Of a stretch of 64,000 nucleotides of DNA, positions 24,117 through 35,905 are shown piece by piece. The notes below the pieces were generated by a model. That model was given only the letters and a program-made list of their open reading frames with translations. It was not told the DNA's origin and searched no databases. The first letter of the stretch is position 1; each line of letters begins with the position of its first letter. Source of the DNA: Cacajao melanocephalus (Eukaryota; Chordata; Mammalia; Primates; Pitheciidae); the NCBI GenBank assembly GCA_963573385.1, contig CAUYLG010061804.1:423830-487829 (forward strand), written 5' to 3'. The position numbers and the translations under genes are program-made.

Positions 24117-24408
24117 ATTTTTTCTTTTTTTGGAGATGGAGTCTCTCCCTGTCACCCAGGCTGGAGTGCAGTGGCACCATCTTGGCTCACTGCAACCTGG
24201 GCTTCCTGGTCTCAAGTGATTCTTCTGCTTCAGCCTCCTGAGTAGCTGGGATTACAGGTGCGTGCCACCACACCCTGGCTATTTTTTGTATTTTTAATAG
24301 AGATGGGGTTTCGCCACGTTGCCCAGGCTGATCTCCAACTCCTGGCTTCTTCGGAGCCTCGGCCTTCCAAATTGCTGGAATTATAGGCAGGATCCACTGT
24401 GTCTGGCC
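24117..24408 (-). mobile_element. Alu, antisense, inverted relative to the Alu at 23749
   Basis: Starts with a T-rich head and ggagatggagtctctccctg, and ends at ccactgtgtctggcc. A weak duplication tacatcatt/tacattatt borders it (24111-24119 and 24414-24422). It lies 80 bp from the sense-strand Alu. Confidence 0.95.
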
Positions 24409-25324
24409 CAAGCTACATTATTGATTGGGGACTACGTCAAGCACTGAAGCTCAGGACCATTTCCTGATGAAATTCTAAAAATCAAAATTTATAAAATCAG
24501 GTTGATAGTCCCCACTATGCCAGTGGGTCCAGCGAGAAGCGGAGAAAGACGAGCCAAAACAAAAAAGGGAAGGTAGGAATTTGGATCAAGCCGTAACCAA
24601 CTTAAAATATGTAAACCTGACTCTGAAGATACTGAAATCTTTAGCATCATATTGGAAATATTTTCAGAATGTTTCTGAAGAAAACATAAGGTGAATGAAA
24701 TTCTGAGTTTTAAGTGGAATTAAATGGCAGTAGTACATTGCAGAGACTTTGCTGCCAGACTTCAGGATTTATGGATCAGTACAATTAAAGGGAATAAATA
24801 ACTGGAGGACTATCAAGAGGTGCCAGCTCTTGATTTTTGCCAAGCATTGCTAGCACGGTTTCCCCCTACTAAGATTCTGTTGGGTGAGGAGTTGACCTCA
24901 TAAGACCTAAGGCGTAATAGAGTTTAATGTAGACAAAGGATGAGAAAACAGTTCAAAAGATACACAAAGTACAGTTTATTTTCACCATATGGAAGTTACT
25001 GGTTGGCATTTCCCTGTGTTTGAGTCCAGCTCATCTGAGCTCTAAGTCCCACAGGATCAATTTCTGCCAGGTGACTTGCAGCCAGCGTAAGTGGGAAGCT
25101 CTGTGGTCTGGGAAGCTATTCTGTGACTGACAGAGTCTAGTCTAGTTACAGTAGTCTTCATCTGTGCTCAGGCGGGGACCCTCCACTGTCTGCAAGCCTC
25201 AACTCCAAACTATATTCAGGTTTCCCTGACTTACACTGTGCTCCCTGGAGACACACACATGCAAGAAAATGTTTTCCAGAGCTGGTGATATAATATGCTA
25301 TGGCTGCTACCTTTTTTCTAAATG
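24409..25324. other. Intron sequence, nothing recognised
   Basis: No exon or nameable repeat was seen. Confidence 0.5.
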
Positions 25325-25800
25325 TTTTTTAGTATGGAAAATTTTAAGTATATCCCAAAGTAAAGAATATGTAATGAACCATCATATACTGTCACTCAAC
25401 TTCAACAATTATAAACTAATAGTCAATGGATTTTTCTATACTTCTACCCATTTCCCCAACCCCAGATAATTGTGAAGCAAATTCCACACATTTCATCCAT
25501 AAACATCTTGATTATATATTTCTAAGAGCTATAGATTGTTTAAAAAACTTAACATTAGCATACTTTAAAATATTAATAAACTCCTCAGTCTCATCAAATA
25601 GTTAATATTTAAGTTTCCTTGATGGTTTCATAAATGTACTCTTATTTACATATTTATTTACATATTTATATATGTATATTATAGTTAGTTTTTTCTATTC
25701 AGTACACAAATGAGATCTATGTGTTTTTTTTTTCCACCAGTTTTTAACCATCAGGATTTTTATGATTTCATGTACATGGTTTTATTTTACAGTTTTTCTT
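25325..25800 (+). mobile_element. Old L1M-type fragment (tentative)
   Basis: Phrases such as catatactgtcactcaactt, caacaattataaactaatag, aagcaaattccacacatttc and ttccttgatggtttcataaa resemble an ancient L1M 3' region. Divergence is high. Confidence 0.55.
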
Positions 25801-27065
25801 TTTCTCTGGAATTTCCTGCAAATTGAAAATGATCCTAAAGGGCTGATGGTTTTCTGTTTTATTTTTGGCAAGAATATTTCATAGGCAGTGTTATTTAGTC
25901 AAGAAACACATGTTTATCTGGTTATCACTCTTTTAAATGTTGACCACTGATGACTAGATCTAGATTCATTATTAAGAGTGCTGGTATTTTCTTACCTTTT
26001 TATAGAAATGCAAAAAAGTTACCTGATTCTTGGGGCATTTTTAAGTTTTTATATTGTTGTTGTGCTAAACTCTTTAGCAATTGTTCACTGTTTTCAAGCG
26101 TGATCTCAAGTCGCTCTCACACAGCAAGCAGGGATGGTACACAGCAAAAACAGCCATCATCTAAAATTATCACTGTTTCATAGAATCAAAGTTTCAAAAG
26201 CAGGTGTAGGAAACATTTAATTGAACATTAAAAGGTAGAACTTTAAATACATATATCTTTCTGGAAGATTCTCCACTATCCTGATTTTTCCCCCCCACAT
26301 GCCACTTCAGACAGGAGGAGCTGTGTTCTGGATTCACACCATGGGTCAGAATGTAGGAACCATTGGTTAACACCATAGTATTCATCAACATCTGCTGGAA
26401 GGTGAACGTTTGTCTTGCCAAATTAAGGGTGAAGCTCAACTTTATTTTTGAGAGCACCTTTAATCCATTTTGTATTCCAAATTACTGTATACAGTAAGTT
26501 ACACTAAGTTTACAAGCTGTTTAATTTATTAAATAAACATGTATGAAACACCTATTCTGTGTCATGCACTGAGTCAGGCACTTGGAATATAAAATGAACT
26601 AGAATATAGCATACAGACATAACAAAGATTAATAAAAATGTGGAGTGAAGGCATATAAAACTAAAAGAAATTGAAGTTAAGAGATACGCATCATTAGTCT
26701 CTGCTCCACATCTAAGAACCTTCCTGCCCATGGGCATGCAGTATCCTTTTCTGTGAATGTTCCCAAGAAGGCATATGTCTTTTCACACTTACTTTGAAAA
26801 CTAAGTAAAATAATGAAAAATTATCTGAAAAATCAAAGGTAAAGTAAAACCATAAGAAACTAAATAATAATATTTGGAATTCATTTGTCGTGATTTCTCC
26901 TACATTTTCTCACTGTAATAGATATAATCCATCCTCTTTCTCCCTTAAACACTCAAAAATCCTGTTTTTTACACTAATGGTTTATTGAAGTAGTCTTTAA
27001 AAGTATTCTATCACCGTCAACCCATCTTATGTTGCTGATGAGGAAACAACAAACTAAAATGTGAA
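25801..27065. other. Intron sequence, nothing recognised
   Basis: About 1.3 kb with no exon or nameable repeat. Confidence 0.5.
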
Positions 27066-27361
27066 GTGACTCAGGAGCAGGTTGTTCAGTTTCCATTTAG
27101 TTGTGTGGTTTTGAATGAGTTTCTTACTTCTGAGTTCAAATTTGATTGCATTGTGGTCTGAGAGACTGTAATGATTTACATTCTTTTGCATTTGCTGAGG
27201 AGTGTTTTACTTCCAATTATGTGGTCAATTTTTGAATAAGTATGATGTGATGCTGAGAAGAATGTGTATTCTATTGATTTGGGGTGGAGAGTTCTGCAGA
27301 TGTTTATTAGGTCCACTTGGTCCAGAGCTGAGTTCAAGTCCTGAATATCCTTGTTAATTTT

Positions 27362-27634
27362 CTATCTCATTGATCTGTCTAATGTTGACAGTGGGATGTT
27401 AAAGTCTCCCACTATTATTGTGTGGGAGTCTAAGTTTCTTTGTAGGTCTCTAAGAACTTGCTTTATGAATCTGGGTGCTCCTGTATTGGGTGCATATATA
27501 TTTAGGATAGTTAGCTCTTCTTGTTGTGTTGATCCCTTTACCATTATGTAATGCCCTTCTTTGCCTTTTTTGATCTTTGTTGGTTTAAAGTCTGTTTTAA
27601 ACTCCTGCTGTTTGCTTGGTAAATATTCTTCCAT
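27362..27634 (-). pseudogene. L1 ORF2p endonuclease fragment, degraded
   Basis: A 90-codon minus-strand frame matches the apurinic-type endonuclease domain of L1 ORF2p, including LNIYAPNTGAPRF and the GDFN motif. Reverse transcriptase is absent from this copy, and the frame is broken on both sides. There is no catalytic potential. Confidence 0.9.
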
Positions 27635-28021
27635 CCCTTTATTTTGAGCCTATGTATGTCTTTGCATGTGATATGAGTCTCCTGAATACAGCACACCGAT
27701 GAGTCTCGACTGTTTATCCAATTTGCCAGTCTGCGTCTTTAAGCATTTATCCCATTTACATTTAAGGTTAATATAGTTATGTGTGAATTTGATCCTGTCA
27801 TTATGATGCTAGCTGGTTATTTTGCCCATTAGTCGATGCAGTTTCTTCATAGTGTCATTGATCTTTACAACTTGGTATGTTTTTGCAGTGGCTAGTACTG
27901 GTTTTCCCATTTCATATTTAGTGCTTCCTTCAGGAGCTCTTGCAAGGCAGGCCTGGTGGTCACAAAATCTCTCAGTATTTGCTTGTCTGTAAAGGATTTT
28001 ATTTCTCCTTCGCTTATAAAG

Positions 28022-28462
28022 CTAAGTTTGGCTGGATAGGAAATTCTGGGTTGACAATTCTTTAAAGATGTTGAATATTGGCCCCCACTCTCTTCTGGCT
28101 TGTAGGGGTTTTGCCGAGAGATCCACTGTGAGTCTGATGGGTTTCCCTTTGTGGGTAACCCAACCTTTCTCTCTGGCTGCCCTTAACATTTTTTCCTTCA
28201 TTTCAGCCTTGGTGAACCTGATGATTATGTGTCTTGGGGTTGCTCTTCTCAAGGAGTATCTTTGTGGTGGTCTCTGTATTTCCTGAATTTGAATGTTAGC
28301 CTGTCTTGCTAGGTTGGGGAAGTTCTCCTGGATAATATCCTGAAGAGTGTTTTCCAACTTGGTTCCATTCTCCCTGTCACTTTCAGGCACACCAATCAAA
28401 TGTAGATTTGGTCTTTTCACATAGTCCCATATTTCTTGGAGGCTGTGTTCATTCCTTTTCAT
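28022..28462 (-). pseudogene. L1 ORF1p C-terminal half, degraded
   Basis: A 146-codon minus-strand frame holds the RNA-binding and C-terminal domains of the L1 nucleic-acid chaperone (NLHLIGVPESDRENGTKLEN; REWGPIFNIFKELSTQNF). The family protein is about 338 residues. The N-terminal coiled coil upstream in this copy is broken by stops and indels, so no full protein can be made. Confidence 0.9.
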
Positions 28463-29845
28463 TCTCTTTTCTCTAATCTTGTCTTCATGCTTTATTTCAT
28501 TAAGTTAATCTCTAATCTCTAATATCTTTTCTTCCTTTTAATCAGTTTAGCTATTGAATCATGAAGTTCTTGTGCTGTGTTTTTCAGCTCCATCAGGTCA
28601 TTTATGTTCTTCTTTAAATTGGTTATTTTAGTTAGCAATTCCTCTAACCATTTTCAAGGTTCTTAGCTTCCTTGCATTGGGTTAGCACATGCTTCTTTAG
28701 CTCAGAAGAGTTTGTTATTACCCACCTTCTGAAGCCCACTTCTGTCAGTTCATCAAACTCATTCTCCATCCAGTTTTCTTTGCTGGTGAGGAGTTGTGAT
28801 CCTTTGGAGGAGAAGAGGCATTCTGGTTTTTGGAATTTTCATCCTTTTTGCTGTGGGTTTTCCTCATCTTTGTGGATTTATTCACCTTTGGTTTATGATA
28901 TTGGTGAACTTTGATGGGGTTTTTGTGTGGATGTCCTTTTTGTTTATGTTGATGCTATTCCTTTCTGTTTGTTAGTTTTCCTTCTAACAATCAGGCTCCT
29001 TGGCTACAGGACTGCTGGAGTTTGTTGGAGGTCCACTCCAGACCCTGTTTACCTGTATATCACCAGCAGAGGCTGGAGAAAGGCAAAGATTGCTGCCTGT
29101 TCCTTCTTCTGGGAGCTTCGTCTTAGAGGGGCACCTGCCAGATGCCAGCCAGAGCTCTCCTGTATGAGGTGCCTGTTGACCCCTGCTGGGAGGTGACTCC
29201 CAGTCAGGAGGCACAGGGGTCAGGGACCCACTTGAGGAGGCAGTCTGTCCCTTAGTAGAGCTTGAGTGCTGTGCTGGGAGATCTGCTGCTCTCTTCAGAG
29301 CCAGCATGGAGGAATGTTTAAGTCTGCTGAAGCTGCACCCACAGCATCCCTTCCCCCAAATGCTCTGTCCCAGGGAGATGGGAGTTTTATCTATAAGCCC
29401 CTGACTGGGGCTGCTGCCTTTCTTTCAGAAATACCCTTCCCAGAGAGGAGGACTCTAGAGAGACAATTTGGCTATAGTCTCTTTGCTGAGCTGTGGTGGG
29501 CTCCACCCAGTTCCAATATCCAGGAGGCTTTGTTTACACTGTGAGGGGAAAACCACCTATTCAAGCCTCAGTAATGGTGGATGCCACTCCCCCCACCAAG
29601 CTCAAACATCCCCGGTTGACTTCAAACTGCTGTGCTGGCAGTGAGAATTTCAAGCCAGTGGATCTTAGCTTGCTGGGCTCCTTGGGGGTGGGATCCACTG
29701 ATCTAGATCACTTGGCTCCCTGGCTTCAGCTCCCTTTCCAGGGGAGTGAATGGTTGTGTCTTGCTGGCATTCCAGGCACCACTGGGGTATGAAAAAAAAC
29801 TCCTCCAGCTAGCTTGATGTCTGCTCAAATGGCCACCCCAAGATG

Positions 29846-30340
29846 CCCGGTGGTTGAGCCTCCTGATATTCAGGCCTGTACTCTTCTCACTATATCTCAC
29901 TGCCCAAGGTTTCTTTCACATTAGGAACTATAAGCATGGATGGTGCATTCTAACATCCTAGAGCATTAAAGTATGGGAGGAAAACAGCCCCATTTAGGAG
30001 TCTAGACATAAAGCAGGATGCCAAAAGGGCAAGTGGCCAAAAGACTCCGGGGATTCTCTTTCTGCCAATCACTTGTTCTGTTTGCTGCACAGCTCCTACC
30101 CCTTGCCGTCCTTCTACTCTTCTTTGACTTTTCATATTCCTATTCTTGTGTCATCTTGATACCAACCTGATGGGACTGATTAGTCTTTTGATGGTGGTTT
30201 TGTGGCTGTTGACCTTGGCTAATCAATCTCACCATGAATTACCAACTTTGCTTCAAGAGAAGGAAAACATGAGTTGAACCACTTCACCTGGGAACTTGAA
30301 TTCAGTACAGCTGTTTGGGAAAGGATAATGTTCTTAAAAA
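29846..30340. other. Intron sequence, nothing recognised
   Basis: No exon or nameable repeat was seen. Confidence 0.45.
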
Positions 30341-30562
30341 TCAAATTTGAATGTCTTTTTCCCCCTCTCCTTTGTTCCTGGCCCCACCCATCTTCAGAGC
30401 TAACTGTGTGAAGACAGAAGGGGCCAGGAACCAAGGGGGGCGGGAAAGACATTCAAATTTGGGCCAGGAACCGAGGAAGAGGAAAAAAAAAAAAAAACAA
30501 CTGTTGGCTTTGAAGATGGAAGGGGCCAGGAACCAAGGAGGCCATCAAATTTGAATGTCTTT
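30341..30562. repeat. Compound palindrome with flanking direct repeats
   Basis: Arms of about 51-53 bp (30343-30395 and 30410-30460) are imperfect reverse complements around a 14-nt loop (30396-30409). A further gggccaggaaccgagg (30461), an A-run, and a second ggggccaggaaccaagg follow. The whole block is bounded by the direct repeat tcaaatttgaatgtcttt at 30341-30358 and 30545-30562. The words 'ggggccaggaacc' and 'aaatttgaatgtcttt' thus recur in both orientations. I know of no repeat family with this layout. Confidence 0.85.
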
Positions 30563-31162
30563 ATACCAGATATGCACATTGTAATTTACTATATACTCTG
30601 ACGTTGTCCATTGAATGATACGAGCCTTTTTGCTACATTGCTCATAACGGCTGGCCTCTAACAACATTTGAGCTGGCAATAAGGGGACTAAACTTTTCAG
30701 GCAGATATGGAATTTTGGGGTCAGGGTACCATAATTGTCAGTTTACTGTTAATCTCTCAAGCCCAAAGCATTGCCTGCAGCATTCTTCTCAGCTCTGCAG
30801 GGTCAGAACTGAGTACTGAAATGTCCAAGATCACAGGGTTTTGCATTTGATGATGAGTCTTAGGGGGCTCCAGAGAGTGTAGGCAGATTAAGGCAGTTCA
30901 TAAGAGAAAACAGGTCAAAAACCCTGTTAAAACACATCCTTGTATATGCTTGAGAGTCGTGAAATGCTTCTCCTGACAGAAATGCCTAAATTAGCATAAG
31001 AAGTAGTAATAGTTGGTTCTACATGAAGGGCAGGGTACCCTTATCTTATTTCTGAAAGAATTCTCCTGGAAGAGACATCTGCCAGAGAAGGTCCAAGCCT
31101 GAGCAGCAGTATACTTTCCCTTTGCCCCAACATAATTTTCGCTAAAATCCTCTTCAATACAG
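30563..31162. other. Intron sequence upstream of the first exon in the window
   Basis: Single-copy-looking sequence leading to the acceptor at 31162. No other feature was recognised. Confidence 0.5.
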
Positions 31163-31255
31163 GTTGCCAATTTGGCCTGTTCCATCTCCAACAATGAAGA
31201 AGGGGTGAAATTAGTTCGGATGGCAGCCACCCAGATTGACAGCCTGTGTCCCCAG
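31163..31255 (+). CDS. CTNNA2: CTNNA2 internal exon, M-domain segment (about residues 433-463)
   Basis: This exon is 93 nt, 31 codons, phase 0 at both ends. It opens VANLACSISN and closes DSLCPQ. It is bounded by an acceptor ending aatacag and a donor gtaagc. Alpha-catenins link the cadherin/beta-catenin complex to F-actin at adherens junctions, and the neuronal paralogue also stabilises synaptic contacts and restrains Arp2/3 branching. This piece lies in the MII bundle, in the force-regulated middle of the protein. The MAATQIDSLCPQ end fits alpha-N-catenin; alpha-E has a different set of residues there. Numbering is taken by alignment to alpha-E. The polypyrimidine tract is short and interrupted. 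The next exon follows after 837 bp, and no exon of this gene was found in the 31 kb upstream, so the preceding intron is longer than the window shows. Confidence 0.94.
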
Positions 31256-31434
31256 GTAAGCCTCATTCATTTTGTTTCAAAAGCCTGTCAGTGACCTTCT
31301 CCACTCCAGCCCTCATGCTCCTCCTTTCCTTTCTCTATTTCTTCTCGCTGGAAAAATGCTACTCACCACTCATGGGGTGTTTCAAGTTCTACCTTTCTCA
31401 GAAGGAATAAACTACACTGGTCTCTTCAGAATTA

Positions 31435-31704
<270 letters not shown>

Positions 31705-32092
31705 TCTACTCCTGTTGACTTTGTTCTGTTTGTTTTGGGTTGTGATTAAAATATCCCATATCTATTTACCTTGTCTCAGCAGCTAAATCACAAACTTGCA
31801 CATGTGGAAAGCAAGAATTGCATTTCTGCCACATCTGTGCAAAGTAAATGAGACTTGTCTAGTAAATACTTTTTGAAACTTGAGGCAAATTATTGTGTCT
31901 TAAAAAGAAGCAAAGCAAACAAAAAATAATGGTAGTTGATAACTTATCTTTTATGTGTTTGTCCTTCGGAACATCAGGAACCCACTTATCTGTAGAATGT
32001 CCAGGGAGCATGGTTTAACATGGTCTTTGACCTGCTTATTCCTTTTATGAAGTGTGTGGTCATCATGTCCCTGGATTGTTTCCAACAAACAG
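31705..32092. other. Remainder of the 837-bp intron
   Basis: No repeat recognised. It ends in the acceptor for the exon at 32093. Confidence 0.5.
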
Positions 32093-32249
32093 GTCATCAA
32101 TGCTGCTCTGACACTAGCTGCCCGGCCACAGAGCAAAGTTGCTCAGGACAACATGGACGTCTTCAAAGACCAGTGGGAGAAGCAGGTCCGAGTGTTGACA
32201 GAGGCTGTGGATGACATCACCTCAGTGGATGACTTCCTCTCTGTCTCAG
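32093..32249 (+). CDS. CTNNA2: CTNNA2 internal exon, MII/MIII segment (about residues 464-516)
   Basis: This exon is 157 nt, entering in phase 0 and leaving in phase 1: 52 full codons plus the first base of a Glu codon. It starts VINAALTLAARPQSK and ends DDITSVDDFLSVS. The acceptor is tttccaacaaacag and the donor gtaatc. The translation is collinear with the alpha-catenin family with no gap relative to the preceding exon. It covers the end of MII and enters MIII. The heptad-like spacing of hydrophobic residues fits the helical bundles of the vinculin/alpha-catenin superfamily. The substitutions seen (TLAARPQ, DNMDVFKDQ, SVDDFLSV) fit CTNNA2 better than CTNNA1. Because 157 is not a multiple of three, skipping this exon alone would break the frame. 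The intron after it is 9,266 bp. Confidence 0.94.
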
Positions 32250-33469
32250 GTAATCATCACAAACAGGCCCCATACAAGGCAGCCAGAGGAGGGTAACAAT
32301 GAGATAAGGAATGGCTCGCAAATGTCGTGGGTCTGTGTTTCAGGCGCTCTTCTTAGATCTTTGAGTTTTTTTGATCATCTCTGCAAATGTGATTATAACA
32401 CTCTCTCAATTCTTTGGCGTTTATGTTATTTCAAGAAACAGAGTCAAGGCATTAAAAGGGAACACATGATTTAAGGTGGCTTATCTTCCTTTTTAGTGTT
32501 TGGAGTTTATAAAGCAGGATAGCCTGTGATGTATCTGAATCACTCATGTAAAAAGGGGCAGTGGAATATGGGATTCTTTAATCTACAAGGTTTAGGTCTT
32601 GAAAATAAGTGATCAGTTACTCCTATTTGGCTATGTTAAGTTTCTCTTTTTTTCAACTAGTGAAGGTTTGTGATAACACTGGTAAGGATATCGGCCACAT
32701 AATCTACCTCTGAGAAGGCACTTGGTAGCTATCAAGGCTTCGAGCACTTGTCTATGAGGTTGTAGAAGGAAATGAGTGAAAGAAAATAGAACTGCTCATC
32801 CCTTGAAATTATAACTTTCTTCTTTGTAAATGAAGCCAGACTGGAGGACGTAGCAGACATGACTAACTGTGGAGTCAGTTTGACCTTTAACAGGACTCAT
32901 AGAGTCTGTTTCAAGATTGGGCTACCAGCCAGCAAATGGGCCTTTTTCCAAAAGCTTTTGACCTAACATAGTTGGTCCAGTTCACCTGGAAAAATCTCTG
33001 TGAGGAGGAGGTCACTGGAAACATCAGCCTTCTTTTTGAGGAGCTAGAGGAACCAGCTGACCCTTGGAAATTCGAATTGGCCAGGTGTTGATTCTACACA
33101 GCTGTGTGGAACTCACACCTACCGACTCAGGCAGTACTAGCCCTGATGACCTGCTGGTTCTTGGCAGACCGAGGGCTGAGGGAGACTTTGCATCACCGCT
33201 GGTGGGAACCAAGCAGGCAGGACCTCTGACTGCAACAGTGTGCAAGTGATTTCTGAGGGGCTGTCGTGTTTAGAAAATGTTTCTAGTTGCAGTCTTTTCT
33301 TTTCCTGAAGAAACAGTAAGTTCCCACTGGGCTTGTCTGAGAACAGTGTAGTCAAATCTGTAGATGTGATGGATTATCAAAAAGCCAGCTTTTCAATGAT
33401 GGGGGCAAGTCAAGGCAGATGGGAACAGTGATGTAACATGAGGCCTGTAACTAGAATTTACCTTACTCT

Positions 33470-33600
33470 GCTGCTTCGTTTAATTCTCATCAAAATTCTG
33501 TAAAATAGGTACTAGTAATTCCAGGTTTTCTTTTAAGAAAACTAAGTCATTGAGAGGGTAGGTAACTTGGCAGAGATGGTATTAAAATCTAGATTATCCT
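33470..33600 (+). mobile_element. MIR/L2-like fragment
   Basis: The run aattctcatcaaaattctgt, aaataggtactagtaattcc and gagagggtaggtaacttggc follows the 3' half of a MIR-type SINE. It is diverged. Confidence 0.6.
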
Positions 33601-35905
33601 CTTTTTGGAAACTATGTAATTCTCAGTAAGTCAAGATAGAAAGGAAATTTCTTTGGTGTTCTGCCTTTCATTTCAGCTTCCTCTTTCCACCTCTGGTATT
33701 CTCATTCCAATCTCTAATCCCTTTCAGAAACCTGTCTTGTTTTTTGTTACCAAGGTCTTTGTTTTTGATGACTTGTCAAAGCAAATATTCATTTAAATAT
33801 CACTATATCTAGGGCTTAGCTGATAAAAGAACTCAATACATTGTCATTTTTTTCTTCTGCTTTGCTGATAGCTGAGTCCTAATCCTGTAAAATATACCCC
33901 CACAAAATGAATCTCTCATGAGGTATTTGGAAATTGCTCAGATAGGTATGTTGGGAACTTGGGTGATGAACAGAAAGGTGGCCACTGATACGAATCTTTC
34001 TAGTATATGGTCAGTTTCTTCTAGGATAACTGTGGTGCTCCAAGTAAAAGCCCTTCCCAGCCCGCCTCAGATCTCACACAGCAATCCTAACAGCTCCTGA
34101 AAATCTTCTGCATCCCCTTCTACCTTCAAATCAATAGGAAATACCTATACATTGCCTCTTTCAGAGAGGAATCATTTCAGAACTTTCAGCTTTTCCAACC
34201 TATTCTTTAAATGCATGTACAAAAATTTCTGAGGGTGGGGACAAGCAAGGTGAGGAGGTCTTATCTCAGACTTTTTCAATAGGGCAAAGCTTTTCTTAAT
34301 TTTCCTCCCCCAAGCCCTGCCTCTTTGCTCCCTTTTCTCCTTCCTTTCCTTTGTGCATCTCAATATTACCAACAACAAGAAAAGGCTTTGGCTTCTGCTG
34401 ATAACACTGTGCAGTCCAACCCCAATGGTACAAGTGCCGTGGCATGCCATGGCAGGAAAATGAACAGGCACTGTCAGGGAGCCAGCTTGGCAGGGCCTGC
34501 CGGAGCATGCTTTTGGAGTTGACAATCAGAGGCAGCAGGCACCTTTCCACAGACGGGGTTTGACAAATAATGACACAGCCCACTCCGTCCTGCTGGTAGG
34601 CTGTGGACACAGCCCGATATTAGGGAAACTACTTCTCATCTTCTCTCTGAGCTAGAGCCAAACATTTACATTAGTAAATTGCAAGTTTGGCCCAGGAGAT
34701 GTTTTGAAATGGCATTAATGACATTTTATGTATCAGTTTCTTCTTAGGGGAATATCTATTTTGGCAGGAAACTCTATTTAAAAAATAATAAAAACAGATC
34801 TTTGTTTTTAAGACAGTAGTTTTTGTTTTGTGTTTTTAATGCTACCCTAACTTGTGTATCTGATATTAAATTTATCCATATGAAATGCAACAAGTTTGGG
34901 GAGCAATGATGCTAAGCTATTAATATTACAGGAGAAAAACCAATTTTCAGATCTGGCCTATGCTCATAAAGAAGTGAAATGGCTATGTTGGAACATTTAA
35001 ACTTTTTCCCACTTTGGAAAACCTACAATTTTTAATAGTGTTTTAAAATAAGCATCTTGGCATTAATCATGTGACAGTTTAATTCTTGGATTTGGCTCAC
35101 AAAGTAGTAGAAATCTAAGATCTGAAAAAGCTATTAACTTGATGTCATAATATCCAAGAGTTTTGGTTATTTTTTCTTTCCCTATGTTTTTTTAACGCTA
35201 CAGTCTTAAGTTTTTCTTCGTTTAAACATTCACAGTGAATTTCATTTTTTGAATCTATAGCCTTGTGGTTTGTGATAATCAGTTTGGTCATCATTGATTT
35301 TTTTCAGAACAAAATTATATCATTTCTAAAACAGTAATGTTGCAAAATTTAAGGAAGTTTACAACAAAATAGATTGCAAACAAATGTTTCATGACATGTT
35401 TAAATACCACACTTGATATTAGAGTGTGCCACCCAAGCATTACGGTTTTTCCCCGCGATGGAATAATCTCTAGAATACATTTGCCTTTTATTGCTATTTT
35501 CATCTCTACTCCTTTCTAGCTGCAACATTGTTCCTCTGTCTCTTTACTTCATGAATTCTCTCTCTTCAAAACACCTTAGCATTAAAGTGTGTAATCAATC
35601 GCTTCCTCTCAATGGGCATGTTCATTCAGTATCCCTCCTTTGTTTGCCTGCTGCCTATGTGCCACTGTCAGGAATGCAAATACGAATCAAGTATGTATTC
35701 TGCCTTTAAATAATTTACTGCCCTCCTTGATACATACTAGATTAGTGTGCTTACTAACTGTAGGTCCTAGACCTGAAGGCACAGGGTGTAAGAGTGGGGA
35801 AATCATGACGGGGGTTCAAAAATCCATATATACACCAAGTATGGTCTTCTGACCAAAAAGTTCATGTTTATGTCTATGTGAACAGGTATGGCTTTTTTCC
35901 AAATA
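33601..35905. other. Intron sequence, nothing recognised
   Basis: About 2.3 kb with no exon or nameable repeat. The ORFs at 34172-34610 have no recognisable family. Confidence 0.5.

Larger units (their letters stand above)
27066..29845 (-). mobile_element. L1P-type L1, 5' part (5'UTR, ORF1, start of ORF2)
   Basis: On the minus strand this reads 5'UTR (about 29845-28900), ORF1 (about 28860-27990), then the endonuclease part of ORF2, stopping within ORF2 at about 27066 (caggagcaggttgttcag). Most L1 copies lose the 5' end. This one keeps the 5' end and lacks the 3' half, so it has been rearranged after insertion or is one side of a disrupted element. The 5'UTR is an older type than that of the youngest human L1. 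Confidence 0.93.
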
